Shown in pieces: positions 61,246-64,000 of a stretch of 64,000 nucleotides of DNA (the first letter of the stretch is position 1; each line of letters starts with the position of its first letter). Below the pieces are notes generated by a model. It was not told the origin of the DNA and did not search any database. It worked only from the letters and a program-made list of their open reading frames with translations. This stretch comes from Pyxicephalus adspersus (taxonomy: Eukaryota > Chordata > Amphibia > Anura > Pyxicephalidae): assembly GCF_032062135.1 (NCBI RefSeq), contig NC_092859.1, positions 49,724,710 to 49,788,709 of the forward strand, read 5' to 3'. Made by a program: the position numbers and the translations under genes.

Positions 61246-61490
61246 AAATTATAGATATTGCATATTAATGTTTTAAATTTTTAATTTGAGCTATCCAAAG
61301 GCGATCCAGGCTTCTTCTCAAATTTATCAAGCCCAACTGACATTTCAGCTTAAATCAGCTAAACAAATTCTAGATGCATCAGTACAAAAAGTGTAGTCTT
61401 CTTTCAGGTTCAACATGCCTCCTACTGAGTCAAACCTTTTAGGCCTCATTCCTCAGGCCTCGGTGCTGTTCACTACACTTCACAAAGAGC

Positions 61491-61493
<3 letters not shown>

Positions 61494-61544
<51 letters not shown>
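61494..61544. repeat. (AT)n microsatellite
   Basis: 51 bases of pure AT dinucleotides; likely variable in length and cruciform-prone. Confidence 0.97.
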
Positions 61545-61548
<4 letters not shown>

Positions 61549-64000
61549 CAAATTTAGGTAGACCCAATAACTAATCATAGTTTTAAATATAGGCGAATTA
61601 ATTAAGTATGTAACATGCTGGAGAATATCCCTGGTAGCTTAGAAGCTTTGGGTGTTTGTGCACACATATGTGTTCACAAAAAAAAAAAAATCATTATAAA
61701 TGAAGTGATATATTTGTGTCAGCCATATGGAACTTCACTATTTTATGAAATTGGCTTCTTCGATTCATAAAAATCCAATAAAACTCACATTTTAGCTTTC
61801 AGTCAGTTTTAAAATATAGCAATAAAATTATCTATGCTGGCTATACCTGTTACTTAGCTCAACATGAATTCTTGACTCCTCCACCATAAAGTTATGTCAC
61901 AGCTGTACGAAGGATATTCAAGGCAACAAACTCAAGGTGATCACAAATCTTCCCGTCATAATATTAAACTCTCCCTCATGACTTCTGGACATGTTATTCA
62001 TCCCATAACCAGAAACACCTGGCTACAAGGAATTTTCTGCTACAATTCTGCCTTCATTTCCTCTAACAGTAAAAACTTAATGCTTGCAAAGGTGAAAGAA
62101 AACAGCCGTTAATCATGCAACTCACCATGGTTGCCACCATTACACTGATACTAGACTTTAAATTAAATTTTAATTCCCATTTGATAGTTCACTATGAATT
62201 ATTTTTATTTCTACCATTCTTTTCATACACTTGTACTGGGGATGATTTGTATGGTTCTATTAGTTAAGACTATGCTGTGATTTTATACCTAAAATTTGAA
62301 GTGCCTGGATGTGTTGAACAAAATAGAATATTCAGTAGTTTAGCACATTGAGTCTATAGTAAAATAGCTTTTATTAACAAATTAGCACAGTGTTCATAAT
62401 ACCAGTTTGCATTTAGTTACGAATAAAGGGTAAGCAGACATTTCGGAACTTTAAGCTTACAGTAATTTACACAATATTTTGCTTTGAATTAGCACATTAT
62501 TTCCAAGGCATTGGAATCAGCTGCTATCTTGGTACTACCTTCAAGGAGTTTTTACTCCACCATGGCTTTTACTTTTTCCATCATGCAAGTATATACCCAT
62601 ATGTTAAATGATATCTGTATAAAAATGTCCCAAAATGTATGTATTTACTACACTGTGTATACTACTGAGGCCTTTTTACAAATGCCGACTTTTGTGTGTT
62701 TCTTGAACACAGGCACGTTACCTCTCATGCAACATACATTACATTTAGGCAGCCTATTCATTTTGAATGGACACACCAGGAGGACATAACTGCAGTGTTT
62801 ATTTTGATGATGCACATGAGAGTGCATTGCACTGTAAAACCAGTGAATTATGGAGGTGCACTGGAGTAATATTTAAAATGAATGGCACTGCAGTGCATCA
62901 ATGCATATAATCTGGCAATTACGTGAATGAGCCATTTCATTTATTATTTCCTACTATTGTGTTTGCATTCATGATCATTTAGTCAGCAGCAGCTGGGTTG
63001 TGTAAGCTGTCTGTCATCGTTTGGCATTACCAAGTACCAAGTTTTATTTTTTTAATTTCTGGAAAGTTTATGAATCATCTGAGGAATGCCCATTGCATAA
63101 TGATGCTGATTGTTGCATGCTACCGTCTAATATCACAATTAACTGGCTAGCCTTAGGCCTAGTACACATTTTCATTCCTGGTCTAGTAAAATGATCATAT
63201 CTGAAGTGAATATGAAGAGAATTCAATAGCCAACCATTTGTAAGATACAAATTTGTGGGATTTGATGGGTTGTGGACAGATCATGTGCTGTAAAGATCAA
63301 CTCATATATCAACTCATATCAATTGAAAGCACATATATTGTATCATATGTATGAATGATCAAGTACATCTGATTGGAATTCTCTAATTTTTAGCCTAGAA
63401 AAATTATTGGAAGATCAGAATGTTGAAACAAGTGCCCTGGGGCCTTCAACTAATTGATTACAGAATACTTATCAATTCGATTTGGTGAGCACAATATTAG
63501 CAGAGGACCTGCTCCTTTTATAGGCACCTCTCAAGCAATTTGTAGATAGCAGCTGAAAAATAATGTGTAAAAAATGGCATTTTTTGCAAACAGTACCAAT
63601 TGCAATTGAGGATATTTGAATTTATAAACCTCTCTGCCCCCCAGCATTCCTTTTGCCCCATTTAACTACCCACTAGACCTCATATACAGCTGCACCTATT
63701 GCAGCATTACTTGCATTACGTGTCACTGAAGAGTGTGTGAAGTTTGGAGAAGGTGGGCACACACATTTACAAGTTGCTATTTATCTCTCCAGTCCTTTAA
63801 ATAATCCAGTCACTCTGCATCTCCACTGCTCTGCAGACAAAGGCAAGTATCTTACTGCATCATTTCCATGCTGACTGGAGTCTCCAGAGTCTGACTGGGG
63901 GCATTGACCGCTGGCTTAGGTTGTATTGTTAGAAACCACTTATAGGCCTCACTTCAACACCTTCTGGGCTCTAGATGCATGTCTAGGATGTTTTATTGGT
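61545..64000. other. unique-looking sequence, no recognised gene
   Basis: No gene. 62450-62550 and 62780-63060 are complex and repeat-free (GGCAATTACGTGAATGAGCC, CATGATCATTTAGTCAGCAG) and might be conserved regulatory DNA. Unproven. Confidence 0.35.

Noticed and set aside
1..64000. CRISPR array, operon or phage-type system
   Set aside because: No regularly spaced repeats, no prokaryotic gene density, and clear vertebrate repeats throughout.

Overview
This window looks like about 64 kb of AT-rich, gene-poor vertebrate nuclear DNA, most likely from an anuran amphibian. That assignment is inferred from the repeats: a DIRS/Ngaro-type tyrosine-recombinase retrotransposon, an L2-clade LINE, V-core SINEs carrying the same 3' tail as that LINE, a decayed Tc1 transposase, and many short hAT-, TTAA- and pogo-type non-autonomous elements. 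I found no bacterial-style genes, no operons, no CRISPR array, no tRNA or rRNA gene, and no host protein-coding gene I can defend. Nearly all short open frames outside the transposons look like chance.

Layout. Positions 1 to about 4570 (minus strand) hold a GC- and CpG-rich DIRS/Ngaro-like element: a gag-like ORF with CCCH plus CCHC-type zinc motifs, an overlapping reverse transcriptase/RNase H ORF, and a tyrosine recombinase with two frame breaks that runs off the left edge. From 4.6 to 23.5 kb is mostly unique-looking AT-rich sequence with scattered elements: two TTAA-flanked piggyBac-like elements, a V-SINE and a palindromic MITE. From 23.5 to 28.1 kb is a decayed L2-type LINE with direct repeats upstream, one MITE near its 5' part, and a 441-bp palindrome-headed insertion flanked by a 14-bp target-site duplication. 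From 28 to 64 kb, unique-looking sequence alternates with a snap-back element family (3 copies), hAT MITEs (3), a pogo/Tigger-like MITE, a Tc1 remnant that itself carries an insertion, a CpG-rich TTAA MITE, a minisatellite and microsatellites. Six copies of one near-palindromic MITE family are spread over the whole window in one orientation.

The genes present serve transposition only. The DIRS-type ORFs would package, reverse-transcribe and recombine the element into DNA. The L2 enzyme would have mobilised itself and probably the V-SINEs that share its tail. The remaining elements are non-autonomous. A few complex, non-repeat-like stretches (best at 39.1-39.4 kb) could be conserved non-coding regulatory DNA, but that cannot be decided from one sequence. 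I did not find a convincing new system. The best leads are the palindrome-headed insertion, a recurring CTGARGAA-hairpin-GAAA-YGCGT motif that partly resembles a hammerhead core, and the structured MITE families.
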